From assembly GCA_025056455.1 (NCBI GenBank), contig JANWVY010000001.1, positions 1,001,757 to 1,065,756 of the forward strand: a stretch of 64,000 nucleotides of DNA, given 5' to 3'. Shown one piece after another: positions 18,130 through 26,347 of this stretch. Each line of letters opens with the position of its first letter. The stretch's first letter is position 1. The notes under the pieces were generated by a model, which ran no database searches, was not told the origin of the DNA, and saw nothing but the letters and a program-made list of their open reading frames with translations. The position numbers were made by a program, and so were the translations under genes. This DNA comes from Bryobacteraceae bacterium. GTDB lineage: Bacteria > Acidobacteriota > Terriglobia > Bryobacterales > Bryobacteraceae.

Positions 18130-18719
18130 GACGGAAAGGATCAGTCGTGAAGTGGATGCTTTTCTGTTTTCTGTGGCAGGATAGTCCGGCCACCCAGTTT
18201 GAAGCCGACCGCCTGCGGCAGCTGCTCTCCTTGCGGAGGGTGTTTGTCGACAAGCTGAGCGGCGACAACCCCGATCCCATCCGGGATATGCTCATCGCCG
18301 CCATTCAGCAGGCGCGCGTCTTTATTGTGACGGAAAACCCGGAACGAGCAGATGCCTTCCTGCGGGGCACTGCGGATTGGTTTGTCTACAATGAGATTTT
18401 TCAGTCGAGCGAGGGGGTTGGCGCAAGGAGCAGTTTCTCTGTAAACACCGGTGCGGCTACACGGAACAACCCCAGGCGGGGCGTTGCTGGCGCTGTGGCG
18501 GTGGATGATCGAGAAGCTGTACGCATCCAGGAGCGGCGGCAGGAGTCGCGGGTTTCTCTTCGACTGGTCAACCGTGACGGAGATGTGCTCTGGTCAACCA
18601 CGCAGGAGAGTTTCGGCGCCAAGTTCAAGAGTGCAGCCGCCGACGTGGTGGACAAAGCCGCACAGCGCTTGCTAGAGGATTATGACCGCGCGCGCAGTGC
18701 TAGTCGGGCAAAGCCCTAA
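18126..18719 (+). CDS. conserved hypothetical protein, CsgG/LpoB-like fold suspected
   Basis: A 197-residue protein. The start is a GTG overlapping the previous stop (GTGA); a second GTG at 18147 would put a short hydrophobic segment (WMLFCFLW) at the N-terminus. The body has VFVDKLSGDNPDPIRDMLIAA, ADAFLRGTADWF and a C-terminal SLRLVNRDGDVLWSTTQES with a helix. This pattern recalls CsgG/LpoB-type periplasmic domains that assemble around a dynamic range of partners. The comparison is by eye only. Its last 20 bases overlap the amidase gene on the opposite strand. Confidence 0.68.
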   Translation: MRRKGSVVKWMLFCFLWQDSPATQFEADRLRQLLSLRRVFVDKLSGDNPDPIRDMLIAAIQQARVFIVTENPERADAFLRGTADWFVYNEIFQSSEGVGARSSFSVNTGAATRNNPRRGVAGAVAVDDREAVRIQERRQESRVSLRLVNRDGDVLWSTTQESFGAKFKSAAADVVDKAAQRLLEDYDRARSASRAKP

Positions 18720-20076
18720 GCGGGCCGCGCGCTTGCTCCAGCTTCTCCCCAACCTCAAGCACGAGCTCATCCTGGAAGGGCCTGCCGACCAGCTGTACAG
18801 CGACAGGAAGCCCCTCTTTCGTGAAGCCAAAAGGCAACACCAGAGCCGGGAAGCCAAGCAGGTTCCACAGCGTGGCTTGCGCCATGGCAGGAAACTGGCT
18901 GACGGTCTTGCCACCACCAAGATCATACCGACGTTCGCCGGGCCGGAAGGCGGGGATAGCAGCAGGTGGCATTAGCAGCAGCGGATAAGGGCGCATTTGC
19001 TCCAGGGCCAACTGGCGCAGGCGCTCGCGCTCCTCAAGCTGAGCAGCAATCCGACGGGCGTCCGGCACCGCTGCCTCTCGAGGAACAGTCTCTTGCAGGG
19101 TCCAGTGCGTGTCAGCCCAGCGGTCCGCTACGAAATCTCGAATCTGGAGACCGCGAAGCTCTCCGAAAAAGAAGGCCCACACATTGGGGGCTCGCTCCAG
19201 GCCTTGCAGCGAGATTTCCTCAATCGCTAGCCCGCACTCCTGCAAGCAGGCGGCCGCCCGGTCGAGCGCTGCTTGAATTTCAGGGTGCGTCGGAACGTGG
19301 TAGAACTGGCGCCAAAGCCCAACGCACGGAACATCGGTATGAGCTGGAGCAGGTCGAGGCAGGCTTAGCGAGTCGCGTTCATCCTCTCCCTGAATCTGAT
19401 CAAACAGCAGACGGACGTCGGCCACGGTTCGAGCCATGGGACCAGGGCTGACGACCAGGGCGGCGGGCAAGGGACAGGGCGGGAAGCTCCCTCCATTCCC
19501 GACCCGCCCGCGAGTGGGTTTGAAGCCCACAATGCCGCAAAAGTGCGACGGAATCCGGATAGATCCACCGCCATCGCTTCCGACTCCCCCCGGAGAACAA
19601 TAAGAGGCAATGGCCGCTGCCTCGCCCCCGCTGGAACCGCCAGCCGTATAATCGCCATGCCACGGGTTCACCGTACGCCCAGTGAGAAAATTCTCGGTCT
19701 CATAGCTGGAAAGCAACTCTGGAACATTGGTTTGGCCAAGCAAAATCGCTCCCGCGCTTCGCAGCCGTGCCACGGTCGTGGCATCGCTTTGGCAGTGGCG
19801 CTCAAGCAGTTTTGAGCCAGCTCGAATGCAGATTCCTTGGATTTCGAAGCCGTCCTTGATGGTCACGGGCACTCCATGTAAGGGACCCGCTGGGCTAAGC
19901 TGGGCTAAGCGCTGGGCCTCACTGCGCGCTTGGTCAACGAAAATCTGCGAGAAGGCCCGGAGGCGGGGGTTTACTTGATCGATCCGCGCCAGGTGCGCTT
20001 CGACTAGCTCGACGGATGAAACCTCGCCCGAACGAACGAGGCGGGCCATTTCCGTCAGCGAGCAACGCTCAAGCAT
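18700..20076 (-). CDS. amidase-signature family amidase
   Basis: This 458-residue Ser-Ser-Lys amidase shows Lys74 in VTIKDGFEI, the Ser148/149 pair in GGSSGGEAAA, and the nucleophile Ser172 in DGGGSIRIP. It resembles GatA in domain layout, but no gatB or gatC is present, so a stand-alone amidase hydrolysing a small amide is more likely. There is no signal peptide. The 3' end overlaps the convergent hypothetical gene by 20 bases. Confidence 0.92.
   Translation of the reverse strand: MLERCSLTEMARLVRSGEVSSVELVEAHLARIDQVNPRLRAFSQIFVDQARSEAQRLAQLSPAGPLHGVPVTIKDGFEIQGICIRAGSKLLERHCQSDATTVARLRSAGAILLGQTNVPELLSSYETENFLTGRTVNPWHGDYTAGGSSGGEAAAIASYCSPGGVGSDGGGSIRIPSHFCGIVGFKPTRGRVGNGGSFPPCPLPAALVVSPGPMARTVADVRLLFDQIQGEDERDSLSLPRPAPAHTDVPCVGLWRQFYHVPTHPEIQAALDRAAACLQECGLAIEEISLQGLERAPNVWAFFFGELRGLQIRDFVADRWADTHWTLQETVPREAAVPDARRIAAQLEERERLRQLALEQMRPYPLLLMPPAAIPAFRPGERRYDLGGGKTVSQFPAMAQATLWNLLGFPALVLPFGFTKEGLPVAVQLVGRPFQDELVLEVGEKLEQARGPLRALPD
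19889..19908. repeat. 10-bp perfect tandem duplication inside the amidase gene
   Basis: GCTGGGCTAA occurs twice in a row and is followed by a partial third copy (GCGCTGGG). The unit is not a multiple of three, yet the amidase frame is intact, so the duplication is either old and compensated or simply low-complexity coding sequence. Confidence 0.6.
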
Positions 20077-20190
20077 TGAGCCTCAGTGTAGCGCGATTGT
20101 TTTGGCATGAGCGAGCAGGCGCTGGAGAGTGGCGTTTGACTTGAAACAGTCCAAAAGCGGGGAGTTCGGGGAAATCGAAGCTTTGGGGGC

Positions 20191-21162
20191 CTACCGCACG
20201 GGCAGCAGGACGATGGCCGGAATATAGGCCGGCTTGGGCGCAAATCCGTAAATCGGGTCTACAGCGTGCAAGTCGGCCGCGAACAGCCGGCTAAAGAAGC
20301 TATCGGGCTCGGAAAGGCTTACCCACCGCACGCTGGCCACTTCGCCCTTCTCCGCGAAGAAGCCTACGCCACCCTTCCGCAGCCGCCGGTCGCGCCAGCT
20401 GTCAATGACCTGGCCGTCGACTGAGGTGCTAAACGAATCCCCTTTGACCCGGACTCGAATCCGATAAAGTTGTTCGGGCAGGATGTGGACGGGAATCGGC
20501 AGGCGAACACGGTCCATTTCACGGCCTGCGATCATCACAAATCGCTCGATCTCCGAGCGCTTTCCGTCCCGGCTGCCAGCAATGATTTTTGCTGCGTAAT
20601 AGTTCCGGGTATCACTGGCGCGAAAGGCCCAACCGACCGACCGTTTCTCAATGGTTGCCTGAAATTCCATTTGGTAGTCGGACAGGCCGAGTGTGGGCTT
20701 CCACAAACGGAGGCGGTCCGTTTTGAGTGCGCCCGCAAGAGAGTCCGACGGCGAGCCTCCCAGCCAGTCCCCCAGACCCATCCGAAAATCCTGGCGAAGG
20801 TTGATACGAGGCGTATCCGGGAAAAGAGTGCGCAGCTTCTGGCTGACCGGATTCGAGGTAAGCGTGTAGCGAAGTTCCGAACCGGGCAGTGGAACCGGAG
20901 CCGAAGGCAAGAACCACAAGCTCAACCCCAGGACGAGACCAATCATCGCAGCGGTTGCGATGCTGAACTTGCCATTCTTCGGAGGCTTCTCGTCAATCTG
21001 AATGATCGCCAGATAATCGTCGTAGTCGGCCAGTTCTCCCGAGTCGCGTAAGGCACGCGCACTGGTTGAACGATACCGGCGGCGGTGGGACGACGAGCAA
21101 AACTCAGCGTCCACCACCTGGCGCAGGATCGAAACTGGTCGACGACAATACAAGCAGCGCAT
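20191..21162 (-). CDS. zinc-finger / transmembrane / sandwich-domain hypothetical protein
   Basis: A 323-residue protein with three parts. Residues 1-30 hold a CxxC...CxxxH arrangement (Cys3, Cys6, Cys22, His26) that looks like a small zinc site. About residues 68-86 form one membrane helix. The C-terminal part (about 120-300) reads like a LamG/DUF1080-type beta sandwich: VGWAFRASDTRNYYAAKI, then DSWRDRRLRKGGVGFFAEKGE. The topology would place the zinc site in the cytoplasm and the sandwich outside. Function unknown. It stands alone between a gene-free stretch and the amidase. Confidence 0.75.
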   Translation of the reverse strand: MRCLYCRRPVSILRQVVDAEFCSSSHRRRYRSTSARALRDSGELADYDDYLAIIQIDEKPPKNGKFSIATAAMIGLVLGLSLWFLPSAPVPLPGSELRYTLTSNPVSQKLRTLFPDTPRINLRQDFRMGLGDWLGGSPSDSLAGALKTDRLRLWKPTLGLSDYQMEFQATIEKRSVGWAFRASDTRNYYAAKIIAGSRDGKRSEIERFVMIAGREMDRVRLPIPVHILPEQLYRIRVRVKGDSFSTSVDGQVIDSWRDRRLRKGGVGFFAEKGEVASVRWVSLSEPDSFFSRLFAADLHAVDPIYGFAPKPAYIPAIVLLPVR

Positions 21163-21567
21163 ATTCGGCTCTGCAAGATAACCGACTTTATAGTATCAGT
21201 GGCGTCGGAATTTTCAGCTGTCCTAGGTATGTTCTTGTGCAAATCTCAGCAAATCTCCTCCCCGGTGATTCCCCAAGACAGCACCACTCGCAGACTTACC
21301 ATCGGCTGGAACCTGAAGTGAGGTTTAGAGAGAATTCCTGAATTGTGGATCAACGGGCTAGGGCGGCTTCGCCTCGCTTTCCCCTCCCGGTGGCCGCCGT
21401 AAGGCGTAAGTAGTAAAACGATTGTACTGTGTCCCCCCATTTGTGGAAGGCAACCCAGGCTGCACAGCGACCAGGCGAGCGAAACCCTTCAATCCGGGCA
21501 CTCCAGGCAAGAGATCGCACCGAAGGTCGGGAGGCTTCCGGGATTCCTCGTCTTTGCTTCCGAAGAC
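21163..21567. other. gene-free stretch, 405 bp
   Basis: No convincing gene, tRNA or terminator was found. The right half includes a GC-rich imperfect hairpin region (about 21361-21405) followed by GTACTGTGTCCCCCC at 21424-21438. That phrase resembles short motifs scattered in some acidobacterial genomes near REP-like elements, but I cannot confirm this. The left end presumably holds the promoter of the gene ending at 20191. Confidence 0.5.
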
Positions 21568-22713
21568 CTACTTCAACCCGTACTGAGCGCTGATCGCCGC
21601 AGCGTTCTTTCTCGCTGTGGCTTGAAACGGGCTCTTGATGGCGGCACATTGCTGGTTGAAGCGCAGCGCTTCTGCGATGAGCTTTTTGTCATTTCGGGGC
21701 TCGCCAAGGCGGTAGTTGGCCAAGGCCAAGTAGAAAAGCGCCTGCGCCTTCAATTGGTCGTTGTCGCTGACCAGCGGCAGTGCTTTCCGCAAATCGCGAT
21801 CCGTCTCTACGTGTTTGTTCTGGCTCGCATAGGTCATGCCTGACATCCAATAGCCCATGCCAATCATCAACCTCTTGCGCTTCTCCCAGTCAGCTTCCGA
21901 CACCCCCTCCGGTTTTGGCTTGGAGGACATCAGTTCAGCCAACTTATTTCCGTAGGCGATCACTTTGTCGGGATTTTGCTTTTTGTTGTAGTAGTGATCC
22001 ATGACCGCCAGTAACATGTCTTCATTGGTTTGCTCCCGCTCGAGAACTTTTTCTGCAACGGCGATGGCCTTATCATTTTGCTGCGCTTGGCGGAGAGCGA
22101 GAAAATAAAGACCCTCCAGCTGGCGAATATACTGGCTCTGGGGGGATTGTGCCTGTAGCGCCTCGATGAGAGCGATGCGCTTGGTCGGGTCTTGCGCGCC
22201 GAGGGCCGCCACATAGAGCGCATACTCCGTGTAGGTGTCTACCTGTTTGGCGTAGTCGACATTGCTTTTCCACTCTTCTTCGGCGTCCGCATCTGCCGGC
22301 TTGGGTGTCGCTGCGATTTTGCGAGCGAGCGCACTTGTGGAAGCCGCCCATCGTCGAATCGCGTCAGGATCCTTTTTGCCCTCGGCTGCCTTGAGGCAGT
22401 TGTGGGAGGTCGAAAGGTCGTCCGGGTCGAGGCTCAAGAGTTTTTGCCCAGCGTCAAGAGCCTTGTCGAAGTCGTTGGCTTTAAGGTAGCTGTTCACCAA
22501 CTGATCGAGCACCCATCCTGCGCCCTCATGCTTCGGATGTTTGGCAAGAAACTCCTCCATCAGGGATGTTTTCTTCGCTGTATCTTGCTCTTGCCCGATT
22601 TGTTGCAACAGCTGACCTTCAGGGGTTTCGGCATTGATCACCAGTTTGTGGCGTTGTGCGGCGCAAATCCCCGTCATGACGGCCGCAGCGAGCAGAATCC
22701 TGAGCGTCTTCAT
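21568..22713 (-). CDS. secreted TPR-repeat protein
   Basis: A 381-residue protein with a signal peptide (MKTLRILLAAAVMTGICAAQ). The mature part is almost all helix and contains TPR-like pairs, for example ANDFDKALDAGQKLLSLDPDD, NDKAIAVAEKVLE and ALFYLALANYRLGE. It probably acts as a protein-binding scaffold in the periplasm. GAGGA precedes the ATG. It has its own strong promoter and no operon partner. Confidence 0.85.
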   Translation of the reverse strand: MKTLRILLAAAVMTGICAAQRHKLVINAETPEGQLLQQIGQEQDTAKKTSLMEEFLAKHPKHEGAGWVLDQLVNSYLKANDFDKALDAGQKLLSLDPDDLSTSHNCLKAAEGKKDPDAIRRWAASTSALARKIAATPKPADADAEEEWKSNVDYAKQVDTYTEYALYVAALGAQDPTKRIALIEALQAQSPQSQYIRQLEGLYFLALRQAQQNDKAIAVAEKVLEREQTNEDMLLAVMDHYYNKKQNPDKVIAYGNKLAELMSSKPKPEGVSEADWEKRKRLMIGMGYWMSGMTYASQNKHVETDRDLRKALPLVSDNDQLKAQALFYLALANYRLGEPRNDKKLIAEALRFNQQCAAIKSPFQATARKNAAAISAQYGLK

Positions 22714-22735
22714 CGGTCCTCGTTTCTGGGTATGG

Positions 22736-22764
22736 AGTATAACTCAGGCCTTCCGCTGTGACAA
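22736..22764 (-). promoter_or_regulatory. sigma-70 promoter of the TPR-protein gene
   Basis: On the minus strand TTGTCA (22764-22759, 5/6 match) is followed after exactly 17 bases by TATACT (22741-22736, 5/6 match), 23 bases before the start codon at 22713. This is one of the best housekeeping promoter matches in the window. Confidence 0.6.
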
Positions 22765-22913
22765 TGCGGACGGACCTTGGCCAATCCAGCTGGGCGGAAG
22801 TCTGCCTGAAGGGGGAGCAGCGTTGTCGGAAATCGTCGATGGGGGCCGTGCCGCACCTGTTCGGAGAGTCGCCCCGCGCACCGTTCAGAAGGCCCTATGA
22901 TAATCTGGCAACC

Positions 22914-24029
22914 ATGCCCGAAAACCCTGTAACACGCCGCATGTTTGTCGCTGCCGCTGGAGCTGCGCCCGCGGCTGCCGCTGCACAGACCATGGCTGGG
23001 GGACGCCAGCCCGTCGTTGTCGCGCCTTACTTGCAGTCCAACATCCAAGCTCAGCAACAGCCCTTGAAAATTGTCACCATGTACCGCTTTGAACCCGATG
23101 AGGTGCGCAAAATCCAATCTGTCACATCAACCAAGGTGGAAATCGAGATCTGCGCTACGCGCGAGGAATTTCGCCAAAAACTTCGCGATGCCGAGGTTGT
23201 CTACGGCGATTTGCGCGGCAGCGAACTGGATTTGGCTCCCAAGCTCAAGTGGATTCAGGCCGGAGGAGCTGGGGTGGAAGGCATGCTTGATGACGCGCAT
23301 CGCAGAAGTCCAGTGGTGATTACCAACTATGCGCGCACCTTCGCTCCTGGTATTTCCGAAACCGCTATGGGACTGCTGCTGTGTTTAACGCGCGGCCTGG
23401 CGACCTACTACATGCCGCAATTCTACAAGCGTCAGATGAATCCCGTCGGCACACCCAAATCCGCCCACCATGTTGAACTCGCGGGGCGTAAGATGGGCAT
23501 CGTCGGCATGGGAGGCATTGGCAGTGCCGTGGCCCGCCGCGCCTACTACGGCTTTGACATGCGCATTGTGGGAACGGACGCGCGGCCCATTCCAAAACCC
23601 GAATATGTTGAAGTTCTGCGGGATCCAAGCTGGTTTATGGAGATGGTGCCCCAGGTGGATGTTTTGGTATGTGCCGCTCCCCACACCAAACTCACCGAAG
23701 GCATGTTTAACGAGCAGGTCTTCCGCCGCATGAAAAAAACGGCTTACTTTCTCGCGTTGTCCCGAGGCAAGCTTTTCGATGACATGGCGCTTGTGAAAGC
23801 ACTCAAGGAAGGCTGGATTGCGGGCGCCGGCCTAGATGTGTTTCCGCAAGAGCCGCCACCCTCCTCACATCCGATTTTCGATTGCCCTAATGTTGTGATG
23901 TCGGCTCACACCTCGGGCTGGAGTCCCGACCGTCAGGTGCGTCTGATCGAACTGTTCGCCGAAAATGTGCGGCGCTATGTGAACGGCTATCCGCTGATCA
24001 ATGTTGTCGATAAGCAGGCGGGCTACTAA
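22914..24029 (+). CDS. Tat-exported D-2-hydroxyacid dehydrogenase family protein
   Basis: A 371-residue member of the D-isomer-specific 2-hydroxyacid dehydrogenase family. The Rossmann motif GMGGIGSAVA with a downstream Asp lies at about residues 195-215. The catalytic trio is visible: Arg in ALSRGKLFDD, Glu in FPQEPPP, His in MSAHTSG. The N-terminus (VTRRMFVAAAGAAPAAAAA) is a twin-arginine signal peptide, odd for an NAD-dependent enzyme. The start at 22914 is chosen for this signal; the frame is open to 22758. Confidence 0.88.
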   Translation: MPENPVTRRMFVAAAGAAPAAAAAQTMAGGRQPVVVAPYLQSNIQAQQQPLKIVTMYRFEPDEVRKIQSVTSTKVEIEICATREEFRQKLRDAEVVYGDLRGSELDLAPKLKWIQAGGAGVEGMLDDAHRRSPVVITNYARTFAPGISETAMGLLLCLTRGLATYYMPQFYKRQMNPVGTPKSAHHVELAGRKMGIVGMGGIGSAVARRAYYGFDMRIVGTDARPIPKPEYVEVLRDPSWFMEMVPQVDVLVCAAPHTKLTEGMFNEQVFRRMKKTAYFLALSRGKLFDDMALVKALKEGWIAGAGLDVFPQEPPPSSHPIFDCPNVVMSAHTSGWSPDRQVRLIELFAENVRRYVNGYPLINVVDKQAGY

Positions 24030-24080
24030 ATTCGCGCTATTCAAGTCTAGGGCTTCTGCCGTGCCGTTTCAAACGCTCGG

Positions 24081-24097
24081 CTCGCTACCTTAGCGAG
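24081..24097. terminator. hairpin between convergent genes
   Basis: CTCGCTA-CCT-TAGCGAG is a perfect 7-bp stem with a 3-base loop, midway between two converging genes. No T-run follows on either strand, so termination is only a suggestion. Confidence 0.3.
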
Positions 24098-24139
24098 ACT
24101 GGACGCCCCAAGTCCGCGCCAGCGGCCGGTGAAAACCAA

Positions 24140-25543
24140 TTACTCAACGGCGCGCACGCGAATTGAATCCGGTTCGTTGATGTCGGGAAGCCAGCGCGCC
24201 AGTTCGCGCTTCACCACGGCATAGCGGGGATCACTGGCCAGATTGTGCCACTCTAAGTCATCGGTCTGGTGGTCGTACAGCTCTTCTGTCTGATCCCGGT
24301 AGCGGATGTAACGGAAACGTTCGCTGCGCACAGAATGATTGTTGCGTCCGTAGGTGGTGAGCGAAGGCCGGCTCCAGCTAGCGTTTGGATCTTTCAAGAG
24401 TGGCACGAGGCTGACGCCCTCAAGGCCCGAAACTTTGGGCAACGCATGTAGTTCCACCAAGGTGGGATAGATGTCGAGGAGATTTACAGTTCGCGGACAT
24501 CTTCCCCCGGCCGGGGTGACTCCGGGTGCACAGATCATCAGGACGTTGTGCGTTGCTTCTTCCCACAAAGCAAACTTGCGCCAGTGGAGCTTTTCGCCGA
24601 GGTGCCAGCCATGGTCGCTCCAGAGCACGATGTTAGTGTTCTCGCGGTAGGCGCTTTGATCGAGCGCTTCCAACAGTCGTCCCAGCTGCGCATCGGCAAA
24701 AGCGATCGAGGCTAGATAGGCTTGCACGGCCTGGCGGTACTGATTGTATTTTCGAATGGCGGCGTGGTCGCCCTCGGGATTAGCCATCCTCTTTCCAAGC
24801 GGCGGTATATCCTCCAAATCGTCGTCTTTGACGCTAGGAAGCGTGATTTTTTCCAAGGGAAACAGATCGAAGTATTTCTCCGGCACGTACCAAGGCAGAT
24901 GAGGGCGAAACAGACCGCAGGCTAGAAAAAAGGGTTTTTCTTGTTTCTGGCGCAGCTGATGAATTACCCAATCCACCACTTGGTAGTCGTACATTTGCTG
25001 GTCGGGAATCTTCAACGCAGCCCAGTCGAATGGGCCAGCTTGAGGAATGCCGTTGGCAGGAATTTTCTCCGGCTTGGGATGTTCGGGTCTTGGCCGGCCC
25101 GTTTGGGGCCAGTAGTCATCCCAGCTAGGCGGATCGGGAAAGGGACCATGAAAGATTTTCCCCGCTCCTAAAGACCGGTACCCGTTGGCGCGGAAGTGCT
25201 GGGCCAGTGTCACAGCGTCTTTCGCCTTGGAGCGCCGGAAGGGTTGGCTGTTGTCATAAACGCCCATGGTGGAAGGCCGCAGACCGGTCATTAAAGCAGC
25301 GCGCGAGGGATTGCACAACGGAGCGGCGCAGTAGGCGCGGGTAAACAGGACGCCACGGGCCGCGAGGCGGTCGAAGTTGGGGGTTTTTGTGTCGGGATGG
25401 CCGCCCATGCAGCCAATCCAGTCGTTTAGGTCATCCACGGCAATGAACAGCACGTTGCGGCGATCGTTGCGCTGGCCCCGGAGAACCGCCGGGAATCCAA
25501 TGGTCGCGCCGAGTGCTTGCCGGCGGTTCATTCTCGTCATCAC
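24140..25543 (-). CDS. exported C-type sulfatase, iduronate-2-sulfatase-like
   Basis: A 467-residue sulfatase of the iduronate-2-sulfatase-like group. Cys77 lies in CNPSRAALMTGLRPSTMGVYDN, Asp37/Asp38 in AVDDLNDW, and LWSDHGWHLGEK and GAGKIFHG complete the active site. The N-terminus has MNRRQALGATIGF, Tat-like. The listed start is a GTG nine bases after GAGGAGGG; ATGs at 25540 and 25531 are alternatives. It lies 15 bases downstream of a PhyH oxygenase and is probably cotranscribed with it. Confidence 0.92.
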   Translation of the reverse strand: MMTRMNRRQALGATIGFPAVLRGQRNDRRNVLFIAVDDLNDWIGCMGGHPDTKTPNFDRLAARGVLFTRAYCAAPLCNPSRAALMTGLRPSTMGVYDNSQPFRRSKAKDAVTLAQHFRANGYRSLGAGKIFHGPFPDPPSWDDYWPQTGRPRPEHPKPEKIPANGIPQAGPFDWAALKIPDQQMYDYQVVDWVIHQLRQKQEKPFFLACGLFRPHLPWYVPEKYFDLFPLEKITLPSVKDDDLEDIPPLGKRMANPEGDHAAIRKYNQYRQAVQAYLASIAFADAQLGRLLEALDQSAYRENTNIVLWSDHGWHLGEKLHWRKFALWEEATHNVLMICAPGVTPAGGRCPRTVNLLDIYPTLVELHALPKVSGLEGVSLVPLLKDPNASWSRPSLTTYGRNNHSVRSERFRYIRYRDQTEELYDHQTDDLEWHNLASDPRYAVVKRELARWLPDINEPDSIRVRAVE

Positions 25544-25558
25544 CTGCTTTAGCCCTCC

Positions 25559-26347
25559 TCACTTTAGGAATCCACTCCGGCCAGGATCGGCCAGGGTTAG
25601 ACGCGCGTTCAGCTCGTCGTCAATCGCGAGCAACTCGCGCAGCTGCGGGCTTAACTGGCGAATGGTCTCTTCGCGCAGCAGAGCTCGCTGAAACTGTTGC
25701 TGGGGTTTATCCCAACGTGTGTAAAAAGCGTGTAGGCAGCGGCGCGGCCCCTGGGAACGATTGGCGGTTGCCCCATGCCAGGCGTGGGTGTTGATGACAG
25801 CTACGCTCCCAGCTGGCGCGGTCAGCAAAATCTCCTCCGGATGTGGCGCTAAAGGATCAGCCAGCACCTCTTGGGGAAGCCGTTTCGACCGGTGTGTGCC
25901 AGGCACAAGACGCGTGGCGCCATTTTCCGCCGTGAAATCGTCCAGCATCCAAATGACATTGCACACCCAGTAGCCTTTCTCATCGGGGATGGCCGCCGCA
26001 TCGCAGTGAAGCGGCTGAACGATCTCGCTTTCAGGATCTGGAGCCCGCCCGTTTAAGCTGCTCAATTTGAATTTTCCAGGAATTACCGCAGCCACGTATT
26101 CCAGAATCTGCGCATCGGAAATGATGCGACGAAACACTTCCGCTTTATCGACCAAATTCGCTAGCCGCCGCGCTCCTGGTTCCCGTTTGAATTCATGACC
26201 CGCGCGCTCACCCTCCTGGGCAAGCTGGCGATCAAAGGCAGTCCGGAGTTCTTCGAGCAGTTCCGCTGTCATGTAATTCTTTAACAGCACAAACCCGAGT
26301 TCATCCAATTGCTGCTTGTCAGCCGCGGTCATGGCAAGATTGTACAT
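25559..26347 (-). CDS. phytanoyl-CoA dioxygenase (PhyH) family oxygenase
   Basis: A 262-residue Fe(II)/2-oxoglutarate oxygenase. LHCDAAA provides the HxD metal ligands and NTHAWHGATANRSQGPRR the distal His and the 2-oxoglutarate Arg. It is cytosolic. A second Met at 26332 could be the true start. It probably forms an operon with the sulfatase downstream. Substrate unknown; PhyH enzymes in such contexts often hydroxylate or cleave C-H bonds of small organic or alkylsulfate compounds, so a link with sulfate ester use is possible but not shown. Confidence 0.9.
   Translation of the reverse strand: MYNLAMTAADKQQLDELGFVLLKNYMTAELLEELRTAFDRQLAQEGERAGHEFKREPGARRLANLVDKAEVFRRIISDAQILEYVAAVIPGKFKLSSLNGRAPDPESEIVQPLHCDAAAIPDEKGYWVCNVIWMLDDFTAENGATRLVPGTHRSKRLPQEVLADPLAPHPEEILLTAPAGSVAVINTHAWHGATANRSQGPRRCLHAFYTRWDKPQQQFQRALLREETIRQLSPQLRELLAIDDELNARLTLADPGRSGFLK

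Noticed and set aside
18700-20076. Glutamyl-tRNA amidotransferase subunit A
   Set aside because: Same fold, but gatB/gatC are absent, so a general amidase is the safer call.
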